DNA from: Candidatus Hydrogenedentota bacterium
GTDB taxonomy: Bacteria; Hydrogenedentota; Hydrogenedentia; Hydrogenedentales; SLHB01
Length of the DNA stretch: 59,302 nucleotides
Assembly (NCBI GenBank): GCA_020849535.1
Contig: JADLGB010000181.1
Span: 1 to 59,302, forward strand
Direction: 5' to 3'
Part shown: positions 8,622 to 17,724 of the stretch, in pieces
How the letters are laid out: each line of letters opens with the position of its first letter
How positions within the stretch are numbered: the first letter of the stretch is position 1
Made by a program: the position numbers and the translations under genes
Notes under the pieces: model-generated
Told to the model about the DNA's origin: nothing
The model's database searches: none
Seen by the model: only the letters and a program-made list of their open reading frames with translations

Positions 8622-10256
8622 CTACCCAATGGCGAGTCCTGCGAGTCGTGGCTTCTCGCGAAGGGGCCTTCGCGTTTTCGGATGAATCGCCTCCCATCCA
8701 CCGTCCACACACGCGGTCAGAATCCTCCCGCATAGATGGGGATTGCCCCGGAAATGGGGTGCGTCGAGCACGCCAGTCTGAATGGCGCGGGTGAGCACAT
8801 CGGCATCGGACCACGGATCGTCGCGGTCCTTTCCCAAGGACCGGATTCCCTCCAGCAGTGTCCTCGCTTCGCGTATCAGGTGTTTCTTGCGAGCCTGCAC
8901 CTTGGGGTCACGGGCAGGATCCGGAGAGCCTTGGATCGCCAGTGCAACGGCGCCGCGCGCGATGCGGCAACTCTCAATCAGGATATCGGCATTGACGACA
9001 CTATGGGCTTCACTGTATCCAACGACGTGGAGGATGTGCGGCCGCACCGCCATAGAATAGATCGCGGACGCGGCCATGTGTCCTTTGGCCTCGTCTGGAT
9101 CGCGGGGAAGACTTGTGATGCCCGCCCGGACCTCGCGATAGGTGGCGAAGTCCGGTCCCTCGATTTCGGAAATGAGTTCCAGCTTCGCGAGCATCTTGGC
9201 CAGGTCCATGGTGGGCGAGATCGATGGTGGCGTGTTGTGCATCATCTGAATGACGTAGTGCCGCACCCCTTGCTGCTTGGCATTGTACGCTGCGAGGAAG
9301 GCCATTGCGACCGCCAAGGAATCATGGGCGTCCCGCAAGCTCCACTGATGCGATTCGTTCACCTCAACCGGAACGCCTTGTTCTGCATAGTAACGCATGG
9401 CGGCCTGCTTCTCTACGATGGCCTGCGGAAAGGGAACCTTGCTGCGGCCATCCATCACGCTATACCAGCAGAGGGGCACCGCGCCCCAGGCGATATGGAT
9501 GGCCTTGATTGCCATTTCGGCCCACCGCAGCAAGTCTCGAGTCCCGCTGTAACAACGCAGAAGAGGGAAGTTGCCACATCGCGTAGCCTCATAGATCGCT
9601 TCGAGATCTTCCGGGCGGCGAATGGGCACGCCGCCGGCGCCGTCTTGTTCAGGGTCGATCTCCTCCGGACGGAAAAGACTCTCTTGCGCGTTCTGATCCT
9701 GGCCAATCGAGAGGACGTCGAGAACGCGCGCCTCGGCGATCTTGCCCGCGCCGTCGAGTGTGCGCTGCAAACTAGGTTCGCCGTAGTGATGGCGAATGAG
9801 CGGAAAGGGCGCCGATGCCTCGATACGGGATACGAGATCCTGAGCATAGTCTTCATCCGCGGACTCGGCGGACTCGCCGCGCACATACGCCACAATCTCA
9901 GGAAGGGACTCCGTCCCGTCGAAGACGCGCTCGAAGAGTTCGCATTCGCGCGCCTTGTCCGCCACGGGAGGTGTTCCCCCAAACACCCATCGAGGGTGAG
10001 AGGATAGTCTCCGGGCGCCCTCGGCAAGTTGTGCAAAGAGCGGAACTGCGTCTTCCGGCGTGAGCCGGTAGGAAACGGCGACCAGGTCCGGCTCGTCCCT
10101 TTCCACCGTTTCCAGAAGGATGGAAGGCAGCACCGCAGGCCCCAGCAACGTGCTGGCCCAGCCATGCCGTTCGCACAACCGCAGGAAGTGGTCAAGTCCC
10201 GCGACGTGTACGCACTGGCCGATGGCTGCGCCAAGTACCTTCTTCCTCTCCATCAT
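8622..10256 (-). CDS. Fused B12-binding / glutamate-mutase-epsilon-like protein
   Basis: A 544-residue protein that seems to join the two parts of a carbon-skeleton mutase. Residues 5-130 look like a cobalamin-binding flavodoxin-like domain: H17-V-A-G20 matches the end of the D-x-H-x-x-G motif, S62-Y-R-L65 matches the S-x-L segment, and G93-G94 is the late glycine pair. The usual Asp before the His is Cys15. Residues about 170-520 resemble the TIM barrel of the glutamate mutase epsilon subunit, including a C-terminal TGVLD(A/I)P block. Glutamate mutase makes 3-methylaspartate from glutamate; the substrate here is unknown. The ATG at 10256 overlaps the stop of the upstream dehydrogenase (ATGA), so they are translationally coupled. 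Confidence 0.72.
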   Translation of the reverse strand: MMERKKVLGAAIGQCVHVAGLDHFLRLCERHGWASTLLGPAVLPSILLETVERDEPDLVAVSYRLTPEDAVPLFAQLAEGARRLSSHPRWVFGGTPPVADKARECELFERVFDGTESLPEIVAYVRGESAESADEDYAQDLVSRIEASAPFPLIRHHYGEPSLQRTLDGAGKIAEARVLDVLSIGQDQNAQESLFRPEEIDPEQDGAGGVPIRRPEDLEAIYEATRCGNFPLLRCYSGTRDLLRWAEMAIKAIHIAWGAVPLCWYSVMDGRSKVPFPQAIVEKQAAMRYYAEQGVPVEVNESHQWSLRDAHDSLAVAMAFLAAYNAKQQGVRHYVIQMMHNTPPSISPTMDLAKMLAKLELISEIEGPDFATYREVRAGITSLPRDPDEAKGHMAASAIYSMAVRPHILHVVGYSEAHSVVNADILIESCRIARGAVALAIQGSPDPARDPKVQARKKHLIREARTLLEGIRSLGKDRDDPWSDADVLTRAIQTGVLDAPHFRGNPHLCGRILTACVDGGWEAIHPKTRRPLREKPRLAGLAIG

Positions 10257-11401
10257 GTATCGAGTTCTCCTATAGCCAGCAAGCGCAGTTGCTTCAGGTC
10301 CATATCGGCAATCCCGAGTTCCTCCAGGTTTCTCCCCTCGGCGCGGTAATCGCGGCCGTGCATCGCGGACGCCAGGTCGACAAGTGAATTCATCACCGGG
10401 ACGCGCACGCCGAATTTCGCTCCCAACGAGATCATCGGAACCAAGCTGCATGGTACGTCCTCGGACACATACCGCATCTCCATGCGGTGTGGCGCTTGGA
10501 TGCCACGGTACCCCATATTCGCTCGCATGGCTTCGCGCAGATCGCGGCCCGCCGCATCATACGCGTAGTAAAGCCATTCGCGCGCGCTCATGGCCCGAAA
10601 CCCGAGGGCGGCCGCGACCGCACATCGCTCGGCATCCAACGCCTCCAGAATGTGCGCGACGGACGGCGTGACGCCTTGGTGATAGAACTCAAAATCCGCC
10701 GGGTCTTCCACCCAGCCGGTGTTGAGCAGCATTATGGCCGGATGGAACACAGCGCCAATGTTGTTAAAAGAAGTTTTGAACACACTATCTCCCGGAACGA
10801 ACTGCGGAAACGCTTGGCGGACTACCGAAAGACACTGGGGTATGTTGTGTGCCCGTACCGTGGCAAGGGGAATCGAGTTCTTCACTCGGAATACACGAAC
10901 TTGTGCCGGTCCAGCGATACGGCTCGCGTAGAGAAACGTCTGAGTCTCAGCAACAGTGACATTCGCCTGACAGCCATGCCGCTTCAAGGTCTGCACGAAT
11001 TCGATTGCCCCCAAGGTCCGGCCAGGATTGAGGACTACAATCTGTCCATCCTTGAGGTGCGGCGCGCACCGTTCGGCCATATACCGGTGCCCGGTGGCGG
11101 GAACCACGACCATGATAACGTCCGCTCCATCCAAAGCTTCGCCAGGCTGATCCGTGGCAAGCGCCACTTTGCCAAACCCGTCGATATCCTCACCTGTCAC
11201 GTAGATTCCGCCCGCCAGACGAACCGCGTCCAAGCGAGCCGCAGTTCTATTGAATAGACGCACCTCATAACCCATGATCCCCAAATGGCCAGCCATGGCT
11301 AGTCCGCCGTTCCCGGCGCCCATCACGCAGAAGACGGGCCGGTGCGCACCGCTACCTTCGGCGGAATTCTTGTCGCATGTTATAGTTGGGTAGGCACTCA
11401 A
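10253..11401 (-). CDS. Octopine/nopaline dehydrogenase family protein
   Basis: Opine-dehydrogenase-family enzyme, 382 residues. Known members reductively join an amino acid to a 2-oxo acid with NAD(P)H, giving a secondary amine. The N-terminal Rossmann domain has G28-A-G-N-G-G33. The C-terminal helical domain carries NNIGAVFHP, whose H220 aligns with the catalytic histidine of octopine dehydrogenase. The start is a TTG at 11401, supported by GGGAGG nine bases upstream; no better ATG precedes the Rossmann strand. It is the first gene of the four-gene operon and overlaps the next by four bases. Partner substrates are unknown; the mutase and amidotransferase next door suggest an amino-acid-derived product. 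Confidence 0.85.
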   Translation of the reverse strand: MSAYPTITCDKNSAEGSGAHRPVFCVMGAGNGGLAMAGHLGIMGYEVRLFNRTAARLDAVRLAGGIYVTGEDIDGFGKVALATDQPGEALDGADVIMVVVPATGHRYMAERCAPHLKDGQIVVLNPGRTLGAIEFVQTLKRHGCQANVTVAETQTFLYASRIAGPAQVRVFRVKNSIPLATVRAHNIPQCLSVVRQAFPQFVPGDSVFKTSFNNIGAVFHPAIMLLNTGWVEDPADFEFYHQGVTPSVAHILEALDAERCAVAAALGFRAMSAREWLYYAYDAAGRDLREAMRANMGYRGIQAPHRMEMRYVSEDVPCSLVPMISLGAKFGVRVPVMNSLVDLASAMHGRDYRAEGRNLEELGIADMDLKQLRLLAIGELDT

Positions 11402-11415
11402 TACTCAGACCTCCC

Positions 11416-11431
11416 TGGCCTGCTTAGGCCA
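11416..11431 (-). promoter_or_regulatory. Small leader hairpin before the opine-dehydrogenase operon
   Basis: A perfect 6-bp inverted repeat (TGGCCT, 4-base loop, AGGCCA) lies directly before the GGGAGG ribosome binding site of the first gene. It could affect translation initiation, but it is short and may be chance. Confidence 0.2.
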
Positions 11432-11899
11432 TGAGTTTCAGCACGCCGGACTCTTCCCGGCACACGCCGTGGCCGGAAGAACGTCCAATCATGCTTTCCC
11501 CATCCCCCGCGTTATGATCGGTGAGTCAAGCCGGCCTCACCCGGCGGCAAGTTCAGGAGCACCGTCCCGGAATCGAAGAGTGTGCCCCGTTCTGCGCTGA
11601 TTTCGCAGCGGCTGTGCGGTTTTGTTCGCGGTTTGTGAGGGTGCCAACCGCACAATCGATTGTGAACGCTTGGGGACGATATGTCAAGGCGGTTTTCATA
11701 CTAAACGTATATTTATCGACTATTTTTCGTCTGCCACATGGTTCTGTGAGGTGGCAGTTATTACCGAGTGGCAACACCGGGAACGTAGATCATCGCGTCG
11801 CCAACGCATTCGAACCGCTTGCCGAACTCCGTTCCGTGAGATTGGCAACTGCTTGGTAGGAACTGTACACAAGTACCCTTACGAGCACCTTTTCCCTCG

Positions 11900-11928
11900 T
11901 TGCATACACTGCGCACAAGTCTTATACT
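11900..11928 (+). promoter_or_regulatory. Putative sigma70 promoter for the acyltransferase-like gene
   Basis: TTGCAT (-35), 17-bp spacer, TATACT (-10). Both hexamers are close to consensus and the spacing is ideal. It points toward the membrane acyltransferase-like gene that starts 63-97 bp downstream. Confidence 0.6.
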
Positions 11929-11991
11929 CCCGCGGAGTTCGCCCAAGGACGCCATGCGACGTCGCGCGTTCTTGTCGGCATTTGATCGGAA

Positions 11992-13098
11992 GTGTGGAAT
12001 GAACGGGGGAGTGGGCGCCCTTCCATGGAGTCAGTAGATTCTCCCAGCCAGACGCATGAGCGCTACGAATGGCTCGACCAGAGCCGGGGACTCGTTTCGC
12101 TCATGTTCATCTTCGCGATCATCACGTATCCCGTGTCGGGTGACCCGATCCTGGGTATCGATCCGCTTGGGCCCACTTTCCTCAACCACGGGTACAAGTA
12201 CTTCAAGGGCCCGGTGCCGCTGATCACTATCGTCGATGTTGGTCAGCAGATATTCATATTCGTGATGGGATTTGCCGCGTACCTGGCCTTCACCAGCCGC
12301 TGGAGCAAGAAGGGCGGATGGACCGCGGGACTTTACGCCGCGCGCCGGGTGGGCCTGCTGTTCCTGCTTTCCTTCGCGGAGGCGTGCTTCGAGTATCCCG
12401 GGCGCCACGAAATCCGCTGGAATGAAGTCCTGTGGGAAGGCACCCTCGCCAAACTGGCCATCGGTTCCCTCGCGGCATTTTCGTGTATCGCGCTCATACG
12501 GGATGCCAACCGCCGTTTCCTCTTTGCGCTCGGTGTCATGGCGCTGCATGCGGTGTGCTACGCGTCGCCCTGGTTCGACCGCTACGGCTATGTGAATGAC
12601 CTGCCCTGGCGCCCCATGTTTCCATTCGGCGCGGTGAATCTCGCCGTCGTCGCGGTTGTCGCGACGTGCTTCGCACAGTGGGTGTGGACTCACCCCGAGG
12701 GGGTCGCCGCCGCCTTTCGGCAGCGTATCGCCCCTACGTGTTTCTATGCCCTCGGCGCCGCCTACTGTCTGGGATGGGTGCAACCCGCGCACCATCACGA
12801 TGTGACCGCATCGCTGGCGCTGTTCGCGGTAGGCATCTCCGGCCTGATGCTGACCATGTGTTTCTGCTTCGGCCAGATGGGTATTCACTTCCCCCTACTC
12901 ACGCCGCTCGGCAAGAACCTCTTGCTAACCTTCGTGCTGGCGGCGATCATCGTCGATCTGTACATCGGCCTGTACGACCGCGAGTTTCTCGCGCAGCGGC
13001 CCTTCATGACGCTGCTACTCGTGGGGATACTCCCCGCCACCATCCTGGCGGCGGTTGCGGTCTTCCTCGAACGGCGAAGTATCATTCTGCGCGCATAG
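11992..13098 (+). CDS. Membrane acyltransferase-like protein (DUF5009/HGSNAT-like)
   Basis: Polytopic membrane protein of 368 residues with about ten hydrophobic segments. It opens with YEWLDQSRGLVSLMF, a form of the LD-x-x-RG motif that starts the first helix of heparan-alpha-glucosaminide N-acetyltransferase-like and acyltransferase-3-like proteins. Such proteins move acyl groups across the membrane to sugars. The second helix region (VGQQIFIFVMGF) also fits. The GTG at 11992 is the longest start; an in-frame ATG at 12025 is an equally good choice, with GGGGAG 13 bases before it. Substrate unknown. It is followed 72 bp later by an anchored hypothetical protein, perhaps in the same transcript. 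Confidence 0.6.
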   Translation: MWNERGSGRPSMESVDSPSQTHERYEWLDQSRGLVSLMFIFAIITYPVSGDPILGIDPLGPTFLNHGYKYFKGPVPLITIVDVGQQIFIFVMGFAAYLAFTSRWSKKGGWTAGLYAARRVGLLFLLSFAEACFEYPGRHEIRWNEVLWEGTLAKLAIGSLAAFSCIALIRDANRRFLFALGVMALHAVCYASPWFDRYGYVNDLPWRPMFPFGAVNLAVVAVVATCFAQWVWTHPEGVAAAFRQRIAPTCFYALGAAYCLGWVQPAHHHDVTASLALFAVGISGLMLTMCFCFGQMGIHFPLLTPLGKNLLLTFVLAAIIVDLYIGLYDREFLAQRPFMTLLLVGILPATILAAVAVFLERRSIILRA

Positions 13099-13170
13099 GG
13101 GCAATAGTAGCCGGAGGGATCGTGAGCGTTCGATTTCACAGTCACGCAGGTGCGAGTTGCGAGGTATTCA

Positions 13171-13950
13171 GTGTCTGAATCCGGATTCACGCTTCCTTAC
13201 ACGCCTTGGCGCGCGCGCTACTCCGCGGTCATCGTCTGTCTGGCCGCAGCCGCTTTGGTTTTGATGCGTTGGGGAATGGGTGCGCGTGTGGAATTGGAGC
13301 GCCTCCAGGACGGCGCCTACGACGCCTCCAGCCTCGGCATTGCCGTGGCCATGAGCGCAACGCAGAATGACGGACTCCTGCCTCCACTCGACCCCAGCTC
13401 CGGCCACCTGCGCCCAAAGCCCGGCGTGGGCCATCCGGCGTTTCTCGTCGATGGCCGCGTGAAGAAACTCGAGGCAAAACCAGACGCGGGACTTCTCCTG
13501 AGTTATCTGGACGATGGACGCGCGTTCACGATGAAGGAACTGTTCGCATCCTGTGATTTCTTCTACCTGGGGTACGCAGTCTCCAACGAAAAGGAGGGGG
13601 CGGCCCTCATCGATGCCTACCGCGCGCGGACTGCCCAGGGTCTTGGCTTTGAGGAAGACCTCGCGGTTGCCGCCGGCTCGGGGACTCTCGGCACCGCCAC
13701 GCTGTACCGATTGCGGACCGATCTTGCCGAGCAGCTTGCCGAAACCGGTGTGAAGATCGAAGAGGATTCCCCTCTGCCGTTTCCCGTTTTCGTCGAGCGG
13801 CCAGGTCACTACAGCGTCCCGGGAGGGTGGGTCATCTACCTCGACCGCAGGGTGGAATGGCTGCCTTATCCCGGCCCATTTCCCATGACCGAGTCGTTTA
13901 TGAAGTCGCTGGAATCGATTTCGCCCCCGTCCGCACCTTCGCCAGAATGA
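13171..13950 (+). CDS. Hypothetical single-pass membrane protein
   Basis: Unrecognised 259-residue protein. One hydrophobic helix near residues 19-37 (AVIVCLAAAALVLM) acts as an uncleaved signal anchor, leaving a soluble domain of about 220 residues outside the membrane. The soluble part is mixed alpha/beta with no motif I know. The GTG at 13171 has GCGAGG six bases upstream; another in-frame GTG lies at 13150. The start of the protein (ESGFTLPY) recalls prepilin-type N-termini only superficially, and no clear peptidase site is seen. Confidence 0.6.
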   Translation: MSESGFTLPYTPWRARYSAVIVCLAAAALVLMRWGMGARVELERLQDGAYDASSLGIAVAMSATQNDGLLPPLDPSSGHLRPKPGVGHPAFLVDGRVKKLEAKPDAGLLLSYLDDGRAFTMKELFASCDFFYLGYAVSNEKEGAALIDAYRARTAQGLGFEEDLAVAAGSGTLGTATLYRLRTDLAEQLAETGVKIEEDSPLPFPVFVERPGHYSVPGGWVIYLDRRVEWLPYPGPFPMTESFMKSLESISPPSAPSPE

Positions 13951-14031
13951 GTTTCGCGTAGTCTCGCATGCGCATAACGCGCGAGGCACAGCCGCGCGCG
14001 GCCGTGCCTCCCAGCAATTCCCCGCCTTGCG

Positions 14032-15417
14032 CTACTGCAACAATTGGCCTTTATACTCGCCGTTGAGCGTGTTCAGAAATGCGACCATCGCCGCCACTTC
14101 CGATTCCGGGGCGGAACGTCCCACTTGCTGTTTCAGCATGATATTGACCGCCTGCGTAAGGTCCATGGCAGCCCCGTCATGCAGGTAGGGCGCCGTGAGG
14201 GCGATGTTGCGCAATGTCGGCGTCTTGAACTTGTGCCGGTCGGCCTCTTCCTTGGTCACGTTGAAACGCCCATTGTCAGCGTCCGTGAGCGCGCGCGTAT
14301 CGAAGTAGTCTCCCTTGCGTCCCATCCTCTCGAAGGACTGCCCGCCCATATTCTTGCCGGTGTGGCAGGTCGCGCATCCGTACTCCTTGAAGAGATGGTA
14401 CCCAGTCTCCTCTTCGGCGGTCAGTGCGCCGGCTTGGCCCATCAGGTATTTGTCGAAACGGGAATTGGGCGTGATCAGCGTGCTTTCAAACGTGGCAATC
14501 GCATCGATGATTGTCTCCTTGGAGGGACCCTCCGGATAGACCTTCTTGAACTCTTCCAGGAAGGCCGTATCCTGAATCAGCTTGCCGCACACTTCTTCCC
14601 AGTTGGATGCCATTTCGATGGGATTGTTGACGGGCCCGTCGGCCTGTTCAGCGAGGTTCGCGGCCCGTCCATCCCAGAACTGGATGAAGTGGAAGGTCGA
14701 ATTGTATACCGTGGGCGAGTTGATGCCGCCGACTGCGCCGCCAACCCCCGTCGAGTACTGGACGCGGTCCGTGCCACCCTTGTCCAATGCATGGCAGCTC
14801 GCACATGAAATGGAGTTGTCCTTTGAAAGACGCACGTCATGAAACAGCTTGTCGCCAAGGGCCACCTTGGCGGCGTCCGCTTCAATCGTAAGAGGAAGCG
14901 GCTGAACCGGCTCGTTGGCGAACGGTGCGGCAGCCAGCTTGGTAGCGAAATGTTCGCCGCGCGTCTTCTGAATCCATGCCGTCAATTGCTGCTCTTCCGA
15001 ATCTGTCAATGAGCCGTTCCAGTGCAACATGAGATAGCGCATGGGGGGCATGGCCCCGTCCTGGATTTCCTTCTCGATCTTGGCCACCGCGACCTCCGAG
15101 GCGGGCAAACCGGGAGTAGGCTGCAATTCCTTCCGCAGGTCCAGGGAATCGGTCCCGGCCTTGATATCCGCTTCAATCATGGTCTTTGCAACGGGCAACG
15201 AGGCGTACAACGGCATGACGCCCTCGCTGGTGTGGCAGGTGGCGCACTTCCCTGCCATGATGTCGCGGGCCTGTGCGAACGCCTCGTCCTGGGTTTCGAT
15301 TGCGCTGACGCTCGCGCTCTTTGGAAGCCCCCTCACCAGATTGGAAACAGGCAACGCCAGGCCCAGTGTCACGAAAACCACTACGAGTATGGAAACCAGC
15401 TTCTTTCCTCTAGACAT
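14032..15417 (-). CDS. Three-haem cytochrome c peroxidase/MauG family protein
   Basis: Exported multihaem protein of 461 residues. An N-terminal signal or anchor helix (residues 5-25) is followed by a haem-binding domain with C58-A-T-C-H62, then a cytochrome c peroxidase/MauG-type diheme module with C205-A-S-C-H209 and C348-A-T-C-H352. The classical diheme enzymes have two CxxCH sites; the extra N-terminal domain resembles the Haem_bd family and may feed electrons. Likely role is periplasmic peroxide reduction or oxidation of a partner protein. The ATG at 15417 has AGGGGG upstream and begins at the signal helix; upstream in-frame sequence to 15510 lacks these features. It is divergent from the TetR gene. 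Confidence 0.92.
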   Translation of the reverse strand: MSRGKKLVSILVVVFVTLGLALPVSNLVRGLPKSASVSAIETQDEAFAQARDIMAGKCATCHTSEGVMPLYASLPVAKTMIEADIKAGTDSLDLRKELQPTPGLPASEVAVAKIEKEIQDGAMPPMRYLMLHWNGSLTDSEEQQLTAWIQKTRGEHFATKLAAAPFANEPVQPLPLTIEADAAKVALGDKLFHDVRLSKDNSISCASCHALDKGGTDRVQYSTGVGGAVGGINSPTVYNSTFHFIQFWDGRAANLAEQADGPVNNPIEMASNWEEVCGKLIQDTAFLEEFKKVYPEGPSKETIIDAIATFESTLITPNSRFDKYLMGQAGALTAEEETGYHLFKEYGCATCHTGKNMGGQSFERMGRKGDYFDTRALTDADNGRFNVTKEEADRHKFKTPTLRNIALTAPYLHDGAAMDLTQAVNIMLKQQVGRSAPESEVAAMVAFLNTLNGEYKGQLLQ

Positions 15418-15943
15418 ACGATTACCCCCTGTAGAGAAGCTCAACCTGAAGGAACGCCCCAATTGCGGGATTTCCGCAAGACACAATGGGCCTCTTTCCG
15501 AGCCCCCCAATGCTTCCGCGAGTCAACTTTGCGGGCAGCACGCCCCCGTGCCACTTCTCCCGGATCGTACAATACGCTGAACGGGTAGTCAAAATAGAGG
15601 ATTTGGGACGCCCAGGGTAGCCCGGCGATTGGAAGAGAGCGGGAAGTCGCGAAGCCCTTCCGAAACAGGGGATTTGTGGAGGCCGGCACTCCTGCGCTCA
15701 GTGTGATTCCCTGGGGGATTTGTGTATAATCCTCCTACGTTTGGCAGAGCCGAAGCATAGTGGCAACGTGCTCACAGGCCACTGGGCGCCAACCCCCAGA
15801 AGGGCCGAGCGCCTTGCGAGAAGCGTGGCCCCCGAAGCGCGAAACATGAGACGCGCCAATGTGCGGTGACAGTAGCGACCGACATGACGGGGGAACAGCA
15901 GTGGTTTCAGTTATGGCGAAAGAGCGGCGCGCTTGGAGCATGC
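15418..15943. other. Divergent intergenic region with a TATAAT box
   Basis: About 526 bp between the peroxidase gene and the TetR-family gene. A perfect TATAAT lies at 15725-15730 on the plus strand, but no good -35 is found 16-18 bp upstream. An 82-codon minus-strand frame at 15441-15689 has no domain and is not called. The region is the natural place for a TetR operator, but I see no convincing long inverted repeat. Confidence 0.4.
15725..15730 (+). promoter_or_regulatory. Putative -10 box upstream of the TetR gene
   Basis: TATAAT, a perfect -10 hexamer, about 210 bp before the TetR start. The region at -35 (GTGTGATT) is weak, so this is tentative. Confidence 0.35.
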
Positions 15944-16585
15944 ATGGTAACGCGAGACAGGATTCCGGACGAGGTCAGCCACGCGAATGAAGCCGAAAAA
16001 CGGCTCCTCGCGAGCGCCCTGAGCCTCTTTTCCGAGAAGGGGTATGAGGGAACCAGCATCCGGGAAATCATCGAGCGCGCGGGTGTGACTCGTCCTGTGT
16101 TGTACTACTACTTTGAGAACAAGGAACATCTCTTTGGACGCCTTGTGGAGTCCTGGTTCGCCGAGCTGGTCGAGGACATGGATCGCGCACTCGAAGGGGT
16201 GGAAGGTTACCGGGAGCGTTTGAAAGTCCTCATCTGGAACGTCTTCGAGCATGCGGAGAAATCTCCGCAGGTGATGAGATTGATATTTCACACCTTCTTC
16301 GCGCCGCGCCATCAGGCCCCGAAACTGGACAAGGATGCGCTTTGGGAGTCTCGTTTCTCGCGCATCACGGGAATCATGAAAGAGGGGATCGCGTGCGGAG
16401 ACTTTGAGGGCCACAGTCCGGAGACACTGGCCATGGTGTTTTGCGGCATGATGGACATGCACCTCATGACCAAGTCCAACCGGCCGCACATGGAACTGTC
16501 AAGAGAACTAGGCGAGTCGATAGTCGATATTTTCCTGGATGGCGCCCGGTCCCGCGTTCTTGCGGGGGGACCGGGTAGCGTGTAG
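15944..16585 (+). CDS. TetR/AcrR family transcriptional regulator
   Basis: Ligand-responsive repressor of 213 residues. The N-terminal helix-turn-helix is clear: LFSEKGYEGTSIREIIERAGVT, then the conserved LYYYFENKEHLF. The C-terminal ligand-binding domain is all helical, with no recognisable specificity. The ATG at 15944 is chosen because TTGGAG lies six bases upstream; upstream in-frame sequence is not family-like. It sits directly before and in the same direction as the RND adaptor and pump genes, as in acrR-type control, so it likely regulates that efflux operon and itself. Confidence 0.92.
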   Translation: MVTRDRIPDEVSHANEAEKRLLASALSLFSEKGYEGTSIREIIERAGVTRPVLYYYFENKEHLFGRLVESWFAELVEDMDRALEGVEGYRERLKVLIWNVFEHAEKSPQVMRLIFHTFFAPRHQAPKLDKDALWESRFSRITGIMKEGIACGDFEGHSPETLAMVFCGMMDMHLMTKSNRPHMELSRELGESIVDIFLDGARSRVLAGGPGSV

Positions 16586-16653
16586 CGGCAGGCGGGGGCT
16601 TGCGGGCCGCCGTATAACAGGGGCGCCATTACTTCGCGCAGCGGTAGCATAGT

Positions 16654-17724
16654 ATGCGGAAAGCGTTGATTACTGGGGTGGTCTGTGTGGTTATTGTCGC
16701 CATGGGGTGGGCCGTGGTTATGGCGGCGATCAGTAGTGCTCGCGAGGCCGAGCCAGTCGGCCCGAACCATGCCGAGCGCGTACCCAATGTCAAGGTGAAG
16801 GTCGTCACGGCCGAAGAACTCCGAGATCGGCTGGAACTTACGGGTACGGTGTACCCCTGGCAAGATGTTACCGTGAGCGCCGAAGTCGGCGGGAAAATTG
16901 ATTGGAAAGGCGTTCAGATCGGCCAAGAGGTCAAACAGGGCCAGGAACTCTATCGCATCGACAGCCTGGCCCTTCAGGCCGCCCTCGATCAGGCGGAAGC
17001 CCAAAACCGTCTCGCTTCTCAGGAGTTCGATCGCACGCAACGCCTTCTGGATCGCGGCGTCAGTACGAAGCAGAACGAGGACAGCGCGATCGCGAACCGG
17101 GACGTATCCTCCGCAAGCCTGCGCGCCATGCAGATCCAACTTGAAAAAAGCGTGGTGAAGGCGCACTTCGACGCCATCGTGGATCGGGTCTTCCAGGAAC
17201 AAGACGAATACGCGGATGTCGGGAAGCCGTTGGTCCGGCTCGTGCAGCTTCATCGCGTCAAGGTCAAAGTCGGCATTCCCGAACGCGACATCCCCTTCTT
17301 CAAGGTCGGCGACCAGGTAACGTTACGCTTGGACGCGTATCCGGACCAATCCTTTCAAGGGGCAATTCACACGATCACGCCCACTGCAGATTTCACGACC
17401 CACACCTTTGCCGCTGAAATCACGGTCGACAACCCGGACAATGTGTTGAAGCCCGGCATGATCGCCCGCGTGGAGCTGGTCCGTAAGGTCTATCCAGATT
17501 CCATTGTTGTGCCCATCTTTTCGGCAATCTTGCTGGACGACCAGCGATATGTCTTCGTGGAACGGGACGGCATGGCCGAGTTGCGGCCCGTTGAAGTCGG
17601 CGTGATCCAGGGGAACAACGTCCAGATCACAAACGGCCTCGCTCCGGGCGATCACTTGATCGTGGTTGGTCAGCGTGACGTAAGGCCCGGCGAGCCGGTG
17701 AGCGTGCAAGAGACCCTGCAGTGA
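16654..17724 (+). CDS. RND efflux periplasmic adaptor (membrane fusion protein)
   Basis: HlyD/AcrA-type adaptor, 356 residues. An N-terminal hydrophobic anchor (residues 5-22) leads to a barrel-sandwich hybrid whose halves are visible as LTGTVYPWQDVTVSAEVGG and the later VVKAHFDAIVDRVF, with a short coiled-coil hairpin (about 105-150) between them. A beta-barrel domain and membrane-proximal domain follow. It would connect the inner-membrane pump to an outer-membrane factor. No TolC-like gene is next to it, so that partner must be encoded elsewhere. The stop overlaps the pump start by four bases (GTGA), showing translational coupling. Confidence 0.93.
   Translation: MRKALITGVVCVVIVAMGWAVVMAAISSAREAEPVGPNHAERVPNVKVKVVTAEELRDRLELTGTVYPWQDVTVSAEVGGKIDWKGVQIGQEVKQGQELYRIDSLALQAALDQAEAQNRLASQEFDRTQRLLDRGVSTKQNEDSAIANRDVSSASLRAMQIQLEKSVVKAHFDAIVDRVFQEQDEYADVGKPLVRLVQLHRVKVKVGIPERDIPFFKVGDQVTLRLDAYPDQSFQGAIHTITPTADFTTHTFAAEITVDNPDNVLKPGMIARVELVRKVYPDSIVVPIFSAILLDDQRYVFVERDGMAELRPVEVGVIQGNNVQITNGLAPGDHLIVVGQRDVRPGEPVSVQETLQ

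Larger units (their letters stand above)
11402..11991. other. Divergent intergenic region
   Basis: This 590-bp region separates the minus-strand dehydrogenase operon from the plus-strand acyltransferase-like gene. It holds a small hairpin near the operon start (11416-11431), an AT-rich patch around 11695-11730 and a good sigma70-type promoter for the rightward gene (11900-11928). An open frame of 112 codons at 11521-11859 has no recognisable domain or ribosome binding site, and I do not call it a gene. Confidence 0.6.

Noticed and set aside
11521..11859. Open frame of 112 codons in the divergent intergenic region
   Set aside because: No recognisable domain and no ribosome binding site; composition looks non-coding.
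15441..15689. Open frame of 82 codons upstream of the peroxidase gene
   Set aside because: No domain, overlaps the likely promoter region of the peroxidase gene.
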